This document shows positions 36,032 to 45,221 of a DNA stretch of 64,000 bases, piece by piece. The position numbers were made by a program, and so were the translations under genes. Source of the stretch: Taklimakanibacter sp050246735 (lineage in GTDB: Bacteria; Pseudomonadota; Alphaproteobacteria; Rhizobiales; Aestuariivirgaceae); assembly GCA_050246735.1 (NCBI GenBank), contig JBFWVM010000010.1, forward strand, positions 112,907-176,906, written 5' to 3'. The notes beneath the pieces were generated by a model. That model searched no databases, had not been told where the DNA came from, and saw nothing but the letters and a program-made list of their open reading frames with translations. The first letter of the stretch is position 1. Each line of letters opens with the position of its first letter.

Positions 36032-37063
36032 ATGCAGCATGAAGCAGGAGTGTCGGACGAAAGCCTGAGCCTGCCGACGCTCGCCAGCATCCGCGCGGCC
36101 GCCAGCCGGCTCGAGCCCTATCTTCCCGTCACTCCGCTCGTTCCCTCGGCGGCGCTCTCCAGCATCCTCGGCGCCGATGTGCGGATCAAGGTCGAGACGG
36201 TCTCGCCGGTGGCGAGCTTCAAGGCGCGCGGCGCCCTCAACCACCTGCTGCAGGCCAGGGCCGAAGGCACCTTCGAGACCGCGGTCACCTCCTCGACCGG
36301 CAATCACGGCCAGGGCGTGGCGCGCGCCGCAGCGCTTCTCGGCTGCAAGGCCGACATCTTCCTGCCGCGCGGCAGCGTCAGCGTGAAGAAGCGCATGATC
36401 GAGCTGCTCGGCGGCACCCTCCACGAAGCCGGCGAGGACATCGACGCCGCCAAGGACCATGCCCGGCGGTTCGCGCAAGACCGCAAGGCCGTCTTCGTCG
36501 ACGACGGCGAATCCCTGGCGATGATGGACGGCGCGGGAACGGTCGGCCTCGAGATCGCCGCCCAGGCCCCCGACATCGAGCGCGTCTATGTGCCGATGGG
36601 CAGCGGCGTCCTGGCGACGGGTGTCGCGACCGCGGTGAAGGAAATGATCCCCGGCGCCGAGGTGATCGCCGTCCAGTCGCAAGGCGCCCCCGCCATGGTC
36701 GAGAGCTTCCGCGCCCGCCGGCCGGTCGAGCGGCCGATCGCGACTTTCGCCGACGGCATCGTCTGCCGCGTCCCCGCTTTGCGCGCCCTCAAGGGCGTGG
36801 TGGAGCGGGTCGACGACTGCCGGCTGGTGAGCGACGAAGCCATACTGAGCGCCATGCATGCGATGCTCCTGTGGGGCCATCTCCTGGTCGAGCCGGGCTC
36901 GGCCGCGGTCCTGGCGCGCGCCCATGAAGACCGGCGCGAGCTCGCCGGCAAGCGCGTGGCGCTCATCGCCACGGGCGCCAATGTCGACGGGGCGCTGATC
37001 GCCAGGGCCCTCACGGTCAAGCCGCTCGACGCCGACCGAAGCCTGCCAGACAACAACGATTAG
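36032..37063 (+). CDS. Threonine/serine dehydratase-like PLP enzyme
   Basis: A 343-residue fold-type II enzyme. PLP lysine in SPVASFKARGALNHL; the substrate loop TSSTGNHGQGVARAAALLG; the tail loop VPMGSGVLATGVA. These are the marks of biodegradative threonine dehydratases, 3-hydroxyaspartate dehydratases or serine racemases. The start at 36032 is chosen from the ATG before the homologous region. It is the first gene of the operon with peptide transporter genes and is regulated possibly by Lrp. A second paralogous gene ends the operon at 43785. Confidence 0.85.
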   Translation: MQHEAGVSDESLSLPTLASIRAAASRLEPYLPVTPLVPSAALSSILGADVRIKVETVSPVASFKARGALNHLLQARAEGTFETAVTSSTGNHGQGVARAAALLGCKADIFLPRGSVSVKKRMIELLGGTLHEAGEDIDAAKDHARRFAQDRKAVFVDDGESLAMMDGAGTVGLEIAAQAPDIERVYVPMGSGVLATGVATAVKEMIPGAEVIAVQSQGAPAMVESFRARRPVERPIATFADGIVCRVPALRALKGVVERVDDCRLVSDEAILSAMHAMLLWGHLLVEPGSAAVLARAHEDRRELAGKRVALIATGANVDGALIARALTVKPLDADRSLPDNND

Positions 37064-37076
37064 GGAGAAGACTCGC

Positions 37077-38636
37077 ATGACCAGAGACCAGACGCCGTTC
37101 ACGACCGACCGCCGCCGCTTCCTGAAATCATCGCTGCTCGCCGGCCTCGCCTTGCCGCCGCTCGCGCAATTCATCGCCGGAGCGGCGAGCGCCGCCGAGG
37201 AAGTCAGGCGCGGCGGCACGCTGACCATCGCCACGACCGCGCCGACGGCCGTCGATCCCCACCAGCTGCAGGACCCGGGCGGGCGCGCCTTCGTCCAGCC
37301 GATCGTCAACTACCTGGTGCGCGTCACGCCCGACCTCCAGGTCGTCCCGGAGCTCGCCACCGCCTGGGAGAGCCAGGACGCCAAGGTGTGGACGGTGACG
37401 CTCCGCCAGGGCGTCAAGTTCCACAACGGCCGCGACTTCACCGCCGACGACGTGGTCGCGACATTCGAGCGCCTGGTCGATCCCAAGGTCGCCTCGGCGG
37501 CGCGCTCGGCCTTCTCCTTCCTCGATCCCGGCAAGACCACCAAGGTCGACAGCCACACAGTCCGCTTCGAGCTCAACCGCGCGCTCGGCGATTTCCCCTA
37601 CAGCCTGTTCACCTATCAGGCGGGCATCCTGCCGGCCGACTGGCCCGGCGACTTCGCCAAGAACCCGATCGGCACCGGTCCCTTCAAGCTCACCCGCTAC
37701 GTGCCGAAGGAGACCGCCGAATATGAGCGCTTCGAGGGCTACTGGGAGGACGGCCAACCCTATCTCGACCGCGTCCGCCTCGCCTTCTTCGAGGACACCG
37801 GCGCCCAGATCGCCGCCTTGCAGAGCGGTGCGGTCGACATGATGCAGTCGATCCCGCTCGATTCGATCGAGGCGCTGGGCGCCGCCGACCACAATATCGA
37901 CGTGCTCGCGGCGTCGAGCGCCACCTATGCGCAGCTCGCGATGCGGGTCGACCAGAAGCCGTTCGACGACAAGCGCGTCAGGCAGGCGCTGGCCTACACG
38001 CTCGACCGCGAGCTCATGGTGAAGAGCCTGTGGAGCGGCTATGCCGATCTCGGCAACGACCACCTGATCGCGCCGATCTATCCGCTCTCCAAGGGCGTCA
38101 AGCTCGAGCAGCGCAAGCAGGACTACGACAAGGCCAAGGCGCTCCTGGCGGAAGCCGGCTATCCGGACGGGATCGACGTCGAACTGCGCACCCATCCGAT
38201 CTTCGGCCTGCCGCAATATGCGCAGGCCGTCCAGGAGATGGCCAAGCCGGCGAACATCCGCATCGAGCTCAAGGTCGAGCAGGACGATCTCTACTACCAG
38301 CACTGGAACACCACGCCCTTCGCGCTGGAGGCGTGGATCCACCGTCCCTCGCCCGGCCAGCTCCTCAATATCGGCTATCGCTGCGGCGCCGACTGGAACG
38401 TGCCGCACTGGTGCAACAAGGCCTTCGACGACCTGGTGACCGAGCTCGACGCCACCGTCGAGCAGGGCAAGCGCGACGAGATCGCGGGCAAGATCGCGGA
38501 AGTCATGCAGGACGACACGCCGGCGATCGTCGCCTTCTTCTACAAGAACCTGCGGCCGGTGAGCCATCGGGTCAAGGGACTGGCTGGCGATCCCACCGAC
38601 TTCCTCGACCTGCGCAAGGTCTGGCTGGCCGCCTAG
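37077..38636 (+). CDS. Peptide/oligopeptide ABC solute-binding protein (DppA-type)
   Basis: A 519-residue SBP_bac_5 protein. The Tat-type signal DRRRFLKSSLLAGLALPPLA is near residues 11-30. The mature domain has GGTLTIATTAPTAVDPHQL, then VKFHNGRDFTADDVVATFER, a family signature. Such proteins bind di- or oligopeptides and related compounds. It is 13 bases from the dehydratase gene and followed by the permease and ATPase genes after a short repeat-bearing gap. Specific ligand unknown. Confidence 0.9.
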   Translation: MTRDQTPFTTDRRRFLKSSLLAGLALPPLAQFIAGAASAAEEVRRGGTLTIATTAPTAVDPHQLQDPGGRAFVQPIVNYLVRVTPDLQVVPELATAWESQDAKVWTVTLRQGVKFHNGRDFTADDVVATFERLVDPKVASAARSAFSFLDPGKTTKVDSHTVRFELNRALGDFPYSLFTYQAGILPADWPGDFAKNPIGTGPFKLTRYVPKETAEYERFEGYWEDGQPYLDRVRLAFFEDTGAQIAALQSGAVDMMQSIPLDSIEALGAADHNIDVLAASSATYAQLAMRVDQKPFDDKRVRQALAYTLDRELMVKSLWSGYADLGNDHLIAPIYPLSKGVKLEQRKQDYDKAKALLAEAGYPDGIDVELRTHPIFGLPQYAQAVQEMAKPANIRIELKVEQDDLYYQHWNTTPFALEAWIHRPSPGQLLNIGYRCGADWNVPHWCNKAFDDLVTELDATVEQGKRDEIAGKIAEVMQDDTPAIVAFFYKNLRPVSHRVKGLAGDPTDFLDLRKVWLAA

Positions 38637-38674
38637 AGCGAGACGACTTGAGAAAGAGTCGCTCCATCTTGTTG

Positions 38675-38828
38675 CCCTCGTGCTGAGGCGCTCGCGACCT
38701 TGCTCCGCCGAAGCGAAGCCTCGGCTTCGCGAAGGCGAGAGCGAGCCTCGAAGCATGGTCCAGGCACAAGGAGCTTGCCGCCTGCCACCCTTCGAGGCCC
38801 GCCTGCGGCGGGCACCTCAGGGTGAGGG
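38675..38828. repeat. RIME-like intergenic palindromic element
   Basis: Ends ccctcgtgctgagg and cctcagggtgaggg are inverted; internal palindromes gaagcctcggcttc and ggcccgcctgcggcgggc are clear. It matches the style of rhizobial RIME elements. It lies between the dppA-type and dppB-type genes and could modulate read-through. Confidence 0.65.
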
Positions 38829-38926
38829 TTGTGGGTCGACGTATGCTCATCTCGCTCCAACGGCGCCCGCGAAGGTGAGGATAAGAAGATGTGTGCATCT
38901 GAAGCCTTGAACCGGAAAGGGTCCCG

Positions 38927-39898
38927 GTGCCGATGATCGGCAGGCTCATCGCGCGCCGGCTCGTGATGGCCATCGGCACGCTCGTCGTCGTGTCGGTGGC
39001 GATCTTCGTCGTCGTCGAGATCCTGCCGGGCGACATCGCCCGGCTGATGCTCGGTCCCTATGCCAGCCCGCAGGACGTGGCGCTGGTGCGCGTCGAGCTC
39101 GGCCTCGACCGGCCGCTGGCGCTGCGCTATCTCGAATGGGCGGGACAGTTCGTCACCGGCGACTGGGGCGAATCCTGGCGGCTCAGGACGGCGATCGCCC
39201 CGCTCGTCGCCGCCCGGCTGTTCAATTCGGCGGTGCTGGCGGGGCTCGCCATCGCGACCATCGTGCCCGTCGCCATCCTCGCCGGCATCGTCGCCGCCGC
39301 ACGGCGCGGCCGGCTCGCCGACCGGCTGATCTCGCTCGGCGGCATGTGCGTCATGGCGGTGCCGGAATTCGTCAGCAGCATGTTCCTGATCCTGGTGTTC
39401 AGCCTGTGGCTGCGCTGGCTGCCGTCGGCGGCGCGCATTCCGGGCGACACGTCGGTCTTCTCGCATCTCGACGCCCTCATCATGCCGGTCATCGCGCTGG
39501 CCCTGGTGCTGTTCGGCTATGTGTCGCGGATGGTGCGGGCCAGCATGATCGCCGAGCTCGGGCGCGGCTATGTGCGCACCGCGCTGCTCAAGGGCGTGCC
39601 GCCCGGCACCGTCCTCGTCCGCCACGTGCTGCGCAACGCGCTCTTGCCCACCATCACCGTCATCGCCAACCAGGTGTCGTGGCTGGTGGGCGGCCTCGTC
39701 GTGGTCGAGAACGTCTTCAACTATCCGGGCCTCGGCCAGCTCCTGCTGCAGGCCGCCCTCAGCCAGGACCTGCCGATGCTCGAGATCACCGTGCTCATCC
39801 TGGCGGCCATCCTGATCGGCGCCAACCTCGCCGCCGACATCCTCTATGGCGTGCTCAATCCGCGCACCCGGGTGCCGCGGCCGGGGACCGCCGCATGA
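38927..39898 (+). CDS. Peptide ABC permease (DppB-type)
   Basis: A 323-residue inner-membrane permease, GTG start at 38927 with GGAAAGGG five bases upstream (an ATG at 38933 is alternative). N-terminal MIGRLIARRLVMAIGTLVVV is the usual DppB start; the ATPase-contact EAA-type loop is TALLKGVPPGTVLVRHVLRN, and NQVSWLVGGLVVVENVFNYP follows. Coupled by overlap to the next permease (ATGA). Forms the channel of the dipeptide transporter. Confidence 0.9.
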   Translation: MPMIGRLIARRLVMAIGTLVVVSVAIFVVVEILPGDIARLMLGPYASPQDVALVRVELGLDRPLALRYLEWAGQFVTGDWGESWRLRTAIAPLVAARLFNSAVLAGLAIATIVPVAILAGIVAAARRGRLADRLISLGGMCVMAVPEFVSSMFLILVFSLWLRWLPSAARIPGDTSVFSHLDALIMPVIALALVLFGYVSRMVRASMIAELGRGYVRTALLKGVPPGTVLVRHVLRNALLPTITVIANQVSWLVGGLVVVENVFNYPGLGQLLLQAALSQDLPMLEITVLILAAILIGANLAADILYGVLNPRTRVPRPGTAA

Positions 39899-40764
39899 CG
39901 GCGGAGGCGCGCGATGAAGCAGGGGCCGGCGGCGCGACGCCCCGGCCGCGCGGCGCCGCAGCCTGGCGGCGCTTCGCCCGCCGGCCGTCGGCGGTCGCCG
40001 GGCTCGCCATCCTCCTGTTCTGGGTGGCGACCGCGCTCGCATGGCCGGTCATGGTCCCCTATGGCCCGACCGACTTCCATCTCCTCGCCAAATTCGCACC
40101 CCCCTCGCCCGACTACTGGCTGGGCGCCGACAATTTCGGCCGCGACGTCCTGAGCCGCGTGCTGGCCGGCAGCCGCACCGTACTCCTGGTCTCGACCTCA
40201 GCCACGGTCCTCGGCGTCCTCATCGGCACCGCGCTCGGCCTCGTCGCCGCCTTCCACGGCGGCTGGGTCGAGGAGCTGCTCATGCGCCTCATGGACATAT
40301 TGATGGCCTTCCCGCTGATCGTCATAGCGCTCCTCGTCATCGCCGTGCTCGGCCCCTCCGAGCCCAACGTCGTCCTCGTCGTGGCGCTCACCTTCGCGCC
40401 CTACAACGCCAGGGTCATCCGCGCCGCGGCGCTCGAGCAGCGCGGCAAGGACTTCGTCGCGGCGGCGCAGCTGCGCGGCGACGGTGCGGCCTACATCATG
40501 GTGATGGAGATCCTGCCCAACATCTCAGGCACGATCGTGGTCGAGCTGACCGTCAGGCTGGCGCTGACGATCTTCACCGTGGCCACCCTGTCGTTCCTCG
40601 GCCTCGGCATCCAGCCGCCGACGCCCGACTGGGGGCTGATGATCTCCGAGGGCCGGCAATACTACCGCATCGCGCCGTGGATCGTGCTGGCGCCGGCGCT
40701 CGCCATCGCCTCGCTGGTGGTCGCCATCAATCTCGTCGCCGAGGGGCTGGGCCGTGATGGCTGA
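39895..40764 (+). CDS. Peptide ABC permease (DppC-type)
   Basis: A 289-residue permease, with ATGA overlap to dppB. The N-terminal RRFARRPSAVAGLAILLFWV, the periplasmic PSPDYWLGADNFGRDVLSRVL and the helical SFLGLGIQPPTPDWGLMI are DppC signatures. It pairs with DppB. Stop overlaps the ATPase gene start. Confidence 0.9.
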   Translation: MTAEARDEAGAGGATPRPRGAAAWRRFARRPSAVAGLAILLFWVATALAWPVMVPYGPTDFHLLAKFAPPSPDYWLGADNFGRDVLSRVLAGSRTVLLVSTSATVLGVLIGTALGLVAAFHGGWVEELLMRLMDILMAFPLIVIALLVIAVLGPSEPNVVLVVALTFAPYNARVIRAAALEQRGKDFVAAAQLRGDGAAYIMVMEILPNISGTIVVELTVRLALTIFTVATLSFLGLGIQPPTPDWGLMISEGRQYYRIAPWIVLAPALAIASLVVAINLVAEGLGRDG

Positions 40765-42592
40765 GCCGCCGATCCTCGACGTCGCCGGGCTGAACGTCGT
40801 CTATGACGGCGAGACCGGGGCCGTCCCGGTGGTGCGCGACGTCGGCTTCACCCTCGGCCGCGGCGAGGCGCTGGGGCTGGTCGGGGAATCCGGCTCCGGC
40901 AAGACCACGGTCGGCCTCGCGGTCATCCGCCACCTCGCCGAAAACGGACGCATCACCGGCGGGACGATCCGCTTCGACGGCACCGATCTCGTGCCGCTCG
41001 CCGGGCCGGCGCTGCGCCGGGCGCGCGGCCAGCGCATCGCCATGGTCTACCAGGACCCGGCCGGCGCTCTCAATCCGTCGCTGCGCATCGGCCGGCAGAT
41101 CGCCGAGGTCTATCGCTGCCGCGGCGAGAGCGACCGCCGGTCGATCCGCGAGCAGGTCCTCGAGAACCTGCGCCAGGTCGACATCCCCGACGCCGCCTAT
41201 GCCTGCGAGCGCTATCCGCACGAATTCAGCGGCGGCCAGCAGCAGCGCATCGTGATCGCCATGGCGCTCGCCATGAAGCCCGACCTCCTCATCCTCGACG
41301 AGCCGACGACCGGGCTCGACGTCAGCGTCGAGGCGGAGATCCTCGATCTGTTCGGCGACCTGCGCCACAGGCTCAACGCCGCGATCCTGTTCATCAGCCA
41401 CAATATCGCCGTCATCGCGCGGATGTGCGACCGCGTCGGCGTCCTGCAGCAGGGAGAGCTGGTGGAGACGGGCCCGGTCGGCGAGGTCCTGGGCGCCCCG
41501 GCGCATCCCTATACGCGCGACCTCCTCGCCGCGCGCATCCCCTTCGGCGCGCGCAAGGACGTCCGCCCGCGCAACGGCGGCGCGGCGGACGCGCCGCTTC
41601 TCGAGACGCGCGACATCGCCAAGACCTATCACGCCAACGGCCGCGCCGTCCGCGCCGTCGCGGGCGTGAGCCTCGCCCTCGCGAAAGGCCGCGTGCTCGG
41701 CATCGTCGGCGAATCGGGCTCCGGCAAGACGACGACGGCGCGCATCATCGCCGGTCTCGCCGCCGCCGATTCGGGCCGCATCGTCTTCGAAGGCCGCGAC
41801 ATCGAGGGCCCGGTCGGCCGGCGCGACGCGGCGACCTTGAGCGCGCTCCAGATGGTGTTCCAGAACCCCGACTCGACCCTCAATCCGAAGCATCGGGTGG
41901 GACGCATATTGCGGCGCTCGGCCCGCAAGCTCAGCGGCGCCGGGCGCGCCGAGGCCGAAGCGCTCGTCGCCCAGATGATCGCCGCGGTCAGGCTCGAGCC
42001 CCGGCATGCCGACGCCTATCCGGGCGAGCTCTCCGGCGGCCAGCGCCAGCGCGTCGCCATCGCGCGCGCCTTCATCGGCTCGCCGCGCCTCGTCCTGTGC
42101 GACGAGCCGACCTCGGCGCTCGACGTCTCCGTCCAGGCGGCGATCCTCGGCCTCCTGATCGACCTGCAGCTCGGCGCGGGGACGTCCTACGTCTTCATCT
42201 CCCACGACCTCGCGGTGGTCGGCTACATCGCCGACCACATCGCGGTCATGTATCTGGGCGAGGTGGTCGAGTCCGGGCCGGCGGAACGGGTGTTCGCGGC
42301 ACCCCATCATCCCTATACCGAGACGCTGCTCTCGGCGGTCGCCAGCCTCGAGCGCCCCGAAGCGGGGGCGCGCATCCCGTTGCGCGGCCCGCCGCCGTCG
42401 CTCCTCGAGCGCCCGAAAGGCTGCCCCTTCCATCCGCGCTGCCCGCGCAAGGTCGGGCCGGTCTGCGAGGCGCCGCCGCCCTGGCAGGAGACGCCGGACG
42501 GGCGGCGCTACCGATGCGTCATCGCGCCCTCCGACGTCGCCCGCCGGCACGGGCCCTTCCCCCCGACCCCCACAGAGACGAAAAGACCATGA
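40757..42592 (+). CDS. Peptide ABC transporter dual ATPase (DppD-DppF fusion)
   Basis: A 611-residue protein with two complete ABC ATPase halves. Walker A GESGSGKTT occurs near residue 43 and again near 318; signature sites SGGQQQRIVIAMAL and SGGQRQRVAIARAF; Walker B LLILDEPTTGLD and LVLCDEPTSALD. Each half ends with the oligopeptide C-terminal domain, the second with a C-x7-C-type cysteine set (CPFHPRCPRK, VCEAPPP). Fused DppDF ATPases are known in alphaproteobacteria. Start ATG at 40757 overlaps dppC. Its stop overlaps the M20 gene. Confidence 0.92.
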   Translation: MAEPPILDVAGLNVVYDGETGAVPVVRDVGFTLGRGEALGLVGESGSGKTTVGLAVIRHLAENGRITGGTIRFDGTDLVPLAGPALRRARGQRIAMVYQDPAGALNPSLRIGRQIAEVYRCRGESDRRSIREQVLENLRQVDIPDAAYACERYPHEFSGGQQQRIVIAMALAMKPDLLILDEPTTGLDVSVEAEILDLFGDLRHRLNAAILFISHNIAVIARMCDRVGVLQQGELVETGPVGEVLGAPAHPYTRDLLAARIPFGARKDVRPRNGGAADAPLLETRDIAKTYHANGRAVRAVAGVSLALAKGRVLGIVGESGSGKTTTARIIAGLAAADSGRIVFEGRDIEGPVGRRDAATLSALQMVFQNPDSTLNPKHRVGRILRRSARKLSGAGRAEAEALVAQMIAAVRLEPRHADAYPGELSGGQRQRVAIARAFIGSPRLVLCDEPTSALDVSVQAAILGLLIDLQLGAGTSYVFISHDLAVVGYIADHIAVMYLGEVVESGPAERVFAAPHHPYTETLLSAVASLERPEAGARIPLRGPPPSLLERPKGCPFHPRCPRKVGPVCEAPPPWQETPDGRRYRCVIAPSDVARRHGPFPPTPTETKRP

Positions 42593-43788
42593 CCAGCAAT
42601 CCCGCCGAAACCGCCGACGCCATCGCCCTCCTGGCGGAGCTCGTCGCCACGCGCTCGCCCAACCCGCCGGGCGACGAGCGCGCCGTCGCCCGGCTCATCG
42701 AGGACAAGGCCGCCGGGCTCGGGCTTCCGGCGCCCAGCCGCCACGCCCGCGACGAGCGGCGGCCCAATCTCATCTTCACGATCGGACAGGGTGCCCCCAA
42801 CCTGATGCTCGCCGCCCATATGGACACGGTGCCGACGGGCGACATGGCCTCGTGGACCACCGATCCGTTCAGGCTGGAGGAGACGGGCGGCCGCCTCGCC
42901 GGACTGGGCTCGGCCGACATGAAGGCGTCGATCGCCGCCATGCTCCATGCGGCGGCGCGCATCATGCGCGATCCCGAGCCCGCGGGCACGCTGACGCTGG
43001 TGTTCTCGGCCGACGAGGAGAACGGGTCGGCCTATGGGATGGAGTGGCTCGCCCGGGAGGGGCTGCTCGTCGCCGACGCCGCGGTCATGACCGAGCCCTC
43101 CGGCATCGGCCGGCAGTCCTGGCAGCGGCTCTATGTCGCCCAGCGCGGCCACTGCGTCTCGTGGCTGGTGGCCCGCGGCGAGCCCGGCCATTCCGGAGCG
43201 CCCGTGGCGCGCGAGAAACGCGCCTCCTACGCCTTCGTCAAGGCGCTCGACGCCCTCATCGAATCCGATCCCTTCGCCGACTTCGTGCATCCGGTCGACG
43301 GGACGAGGCCGACCCTCAACGTGGCGACCATGGTGGCGGGCGGCATGATCCCCTTCGCGCATCCCGAGACGCTCAAGGCCTGCATCGAGGTGCGGGTGAT
43401 CGAGGGCATGACGAAGGACCTGGTCCTCGAGCGCCTCGGGGCCGTCGTCGCCGCGGCGGGCCTCGCCGAGCGCGTCGCGATCGAGCCGGGCGAGCCGCCC
43501 ACCGACTGGATCTCGCCCGGCGAGGAGGCCCGCGACGAGCGCCTCCTCGGCGCCGCCAGGGCCGCCTGGCGCAAGGTGATCGGAGCGGAGCCGGTCCTCG
43601 CCGTCATTCCGGGCGGCACCGATTCGACGCATGCGAACGCCGCCGGCATCCCGGCGCTGCCGGCCTTCGGGCCGGGCTCGCTCGGCGTCGCGCACCAGCC
43701 GAACGAGTCGCTTCCCGCCGGCGACGTCGCGACCGCCATCGACCTGTTCGAGAGCCTCGTCCGCAACTATCACCGGGGGGCGCGATGA
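42589..43788 (+). CDS. M20-family metallopeptidase/deacylase (ArgE/DapE-type)
   Basis: A 399-residue zinc enzyme. Ligands are in AAHMDTVPTGD, in GSADMKASIAAM, in SADEENGS and in the last His of GVAHQPNESL. The dimerisation lid is between. Members are acetylornithine or succinyl-diaminopimelate deacylases and carboxypeptidases. In this operon a peptide or N-acyl amino acid imported by the neighbouring transporter is the probable substrate. Overlaps both flanking genes by four bases. Confidence 0.85.
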   Translation: MTSNPAETADAIALLAELVATRSPNPPGDERAVARLIEDKAAGLGLPAPSRHARDERRPNLIFTIGQGAPNLMLAAHMDTVPTGDMASWTTDPFRLEETGGRLAGLGSADMKASIAAMLHAAARIMRDPEPAGTLTLVFSADEENGSAYGMEWLAREGLLVADAAVMTEPSGIGRQSWQRLYVAQRGHCVSWLVARGEPGHSGAPVAREKRASYAFVKALDALIESDPFADFVHPVDGTRPTLNVATMVAGGMIPFAHPETLKACIEVRVIEGMTKDLVLERLGAVVAAAGLAERVAIEPGEPPTDWISPGEEARDERLLGAARAAWRKVIGAEPVLAVIPGGTDSTHANAAGIPALPAFGPGSLGVAHQPNESLPAGDVATAIDLFESLVRNYHRGAR

Positions 43789-44777
43789 CGCCCGGCGCGG
43801 CCGACGCCGCCTCGCCGACGGACGGCCGTCCCACGACGACCGACCTCCTCGCGGCGCGCGCCTTCATGGCGCGGCACTATCCGCCGACACCGCTCGAGCA
43901 CAACTGGGCGCTGTCGCGCGACCATGGCCTCGACGTCCATGTCAAGCTCGAGAACCTGGGGCCCATCCGCTCCTTCAAGGCGCGGGGCGCGCTCTACCGG
44001 CTGTCACGCCTCGAGGGCGACGAGCGCGCGCGGGGCGTCGTCACCGCCTCGACCGGCAATCACGGCCAGGGTGTGGCGCTCGCCGGCCGCCGCCTGGCGA
44101 TCCCGGCCGTCGTCGTCGTCCCGGAGGGAACGCCGCGCCTCAAGAGCGACAATATCGCCAGGCTCGGCGCCGAGCTGCGCGTCGCCGGCCGCGACCTCGC
44201 CGAAGCCGAGGCCGAGGCGAAGGCGCTCGCCGCCGCCACCGGCAGGGTCTTCGTCGAGGACGGCGACGATGCCGGCCTGATGGCGGGCGCCGGAACCATC
44301 GCCTGGGAGATCCTGGAAAAGCTGCCCGGCGCCGATGCGCTCGTCGTGCCGGTCGGCGGGGGCAACCTCATCGCCGGCATGGGGCTGGTCGCCAGGCTGC
44401 TCAGCCCCGGCATCAGGATCATCGGCGTCCAGTCGGAAGCGGCACCCGCCGTCTTCGAGTCCTGGCGCCGCGGCCGGGCCGTCGAAGGCCCTTGCGCGAC
44501 ATTCGCCGGCGGCCTCGCCACCGCGCGGCCCGGACGCCTCGCCTTCCAGGTCCTCGCCGGGCTGGTCGACGACATGGTGCTGGTCACGGAGGCGGAGCTG
44601 CGCCGCGCGATGCTCGCCACCCTCGAGGCGACCGGGCAGCTCGCGGAAGGGGCGGGTGCGGCCGCCTTCGCCGCCCTGCCGGCGCTGGCGCCGGGCCTTG
44701 CCGGGCGCAAGGCGGTGCTGCTGCTCTCCGGCGGCAACGTCCCGGTCGCGGAGCTGAAGCCGCTCTTCGCCGCCTGA
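43785..44777 (+). CDS. Threonine/serine dehydratase-like PLP enzyme (second copy)
   Basis: A 330-residue fold-type II PLP enzyme. PLP lysine in PIRSFKARGALYRLSRLEG; substrate loop TASTGNHGQGVALAGRRLA; glycine-rich loop VPVGGGNLIAGMGL. It is coupled to the M20 gene by ATGA. A paralogue of the gene at 36032; the two bracket the transporter genes. Probable role: deamination of a hydroxy amino acid released by the peptidase. No regulatory ACT domain, so it is a catabolic not biosynthetic type. Confidence 0.85.
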   Translation: MTPGAADAASPTDGRPTTTDLLAARAFMARHYPPTPLEHNWALSRDHGLDVHVKLENLGPIRSFKARGALYRLSRLEGDERARGVVTASTGNHGQGVALAGRRLAIPAVVVVPEGTPRLKSDNIARLGAELRVAGRDLAEAEAEAKALAAATGRVFVEDGDDAGLMAGAGTIAWEILEKLPGADALVVPVGGGNLIAGMGLVARLLSPGIRIIGVQSEAAPAVFESWRRGRAVEGPCATFAGGLATARPGRLAFQVLAGLVDDMVLVTEAELRRAMLATLEATGQLAEGAGAAAFAALPALAPGLAGRKAVLLLSGGNVPVAELKPLFAA

Positions 44778-44856
44778 CGCGGCGCTTGTGAGTTTCCCCA
44801 CAGACCGCCTGCCGCGCTCCTCATAGAATCCCCGCCATGAGCCACAGGAGGAGTGC

Positions 44857-45141
44857 ATGGGCACGCATGGCGAGCAGGTCACGATCCGTCCGGCCGGCTT
44901 TCTTCTCATCGGCCATCTGGCCGCGGCGATCAGGGCCGCGGTCAGGGCCTGGCGCGACGAGCGGCGCGAGCGCGCCGAGATCGCGGCGCTCGAGGCGCTC
45001 GGGCCCGAGATGCTCGACGATATCGGCGTCACCATCCGGCGCGCCGGCCGCCGGCCACGGGCGGTCGCCGCCGCCCATCCGCATGTGATCGCCATAGGCG
45101 CGCTCGGCGCCAGGGCGCCGAAGGACCGCGGCGGGCCCTGA
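44857..45141 (+). CDS. DUF1127-family small protein
   Basis: A 94-residue protein with a central DUF1127-like helix pair: RDERRERAEIAALEALGPEM and LDDIGV. The N-terminal half has a short hydrophobic helix. DUF1127 proteins in alphaproteobacteria have roles in RNA or phosphate/carbon metabolism, but many remain uncharacterised. It is 79 bases from the dehydratase stop, with a GGAGGA-like site near 44847, and 80 bases before the Crp-type gene. Confidence 0.7.
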   Translation: MGTHGEQVTIRPAGFLLIGHLAAAIRAAVRAWRDERRERAEIAALEALGPEMLDDIGVTIRRAGRRPRAVAAAHPHVIAIGALGARAPKDRGGP

Positions 45142-45221
45142 CAACGGGCGGCCCTCGCATCTTCCCGTCATTGACCGACGTCCGCCGGGCTTCCATTATT
45201 CCCGGAAGGGGGAACCGCCAC

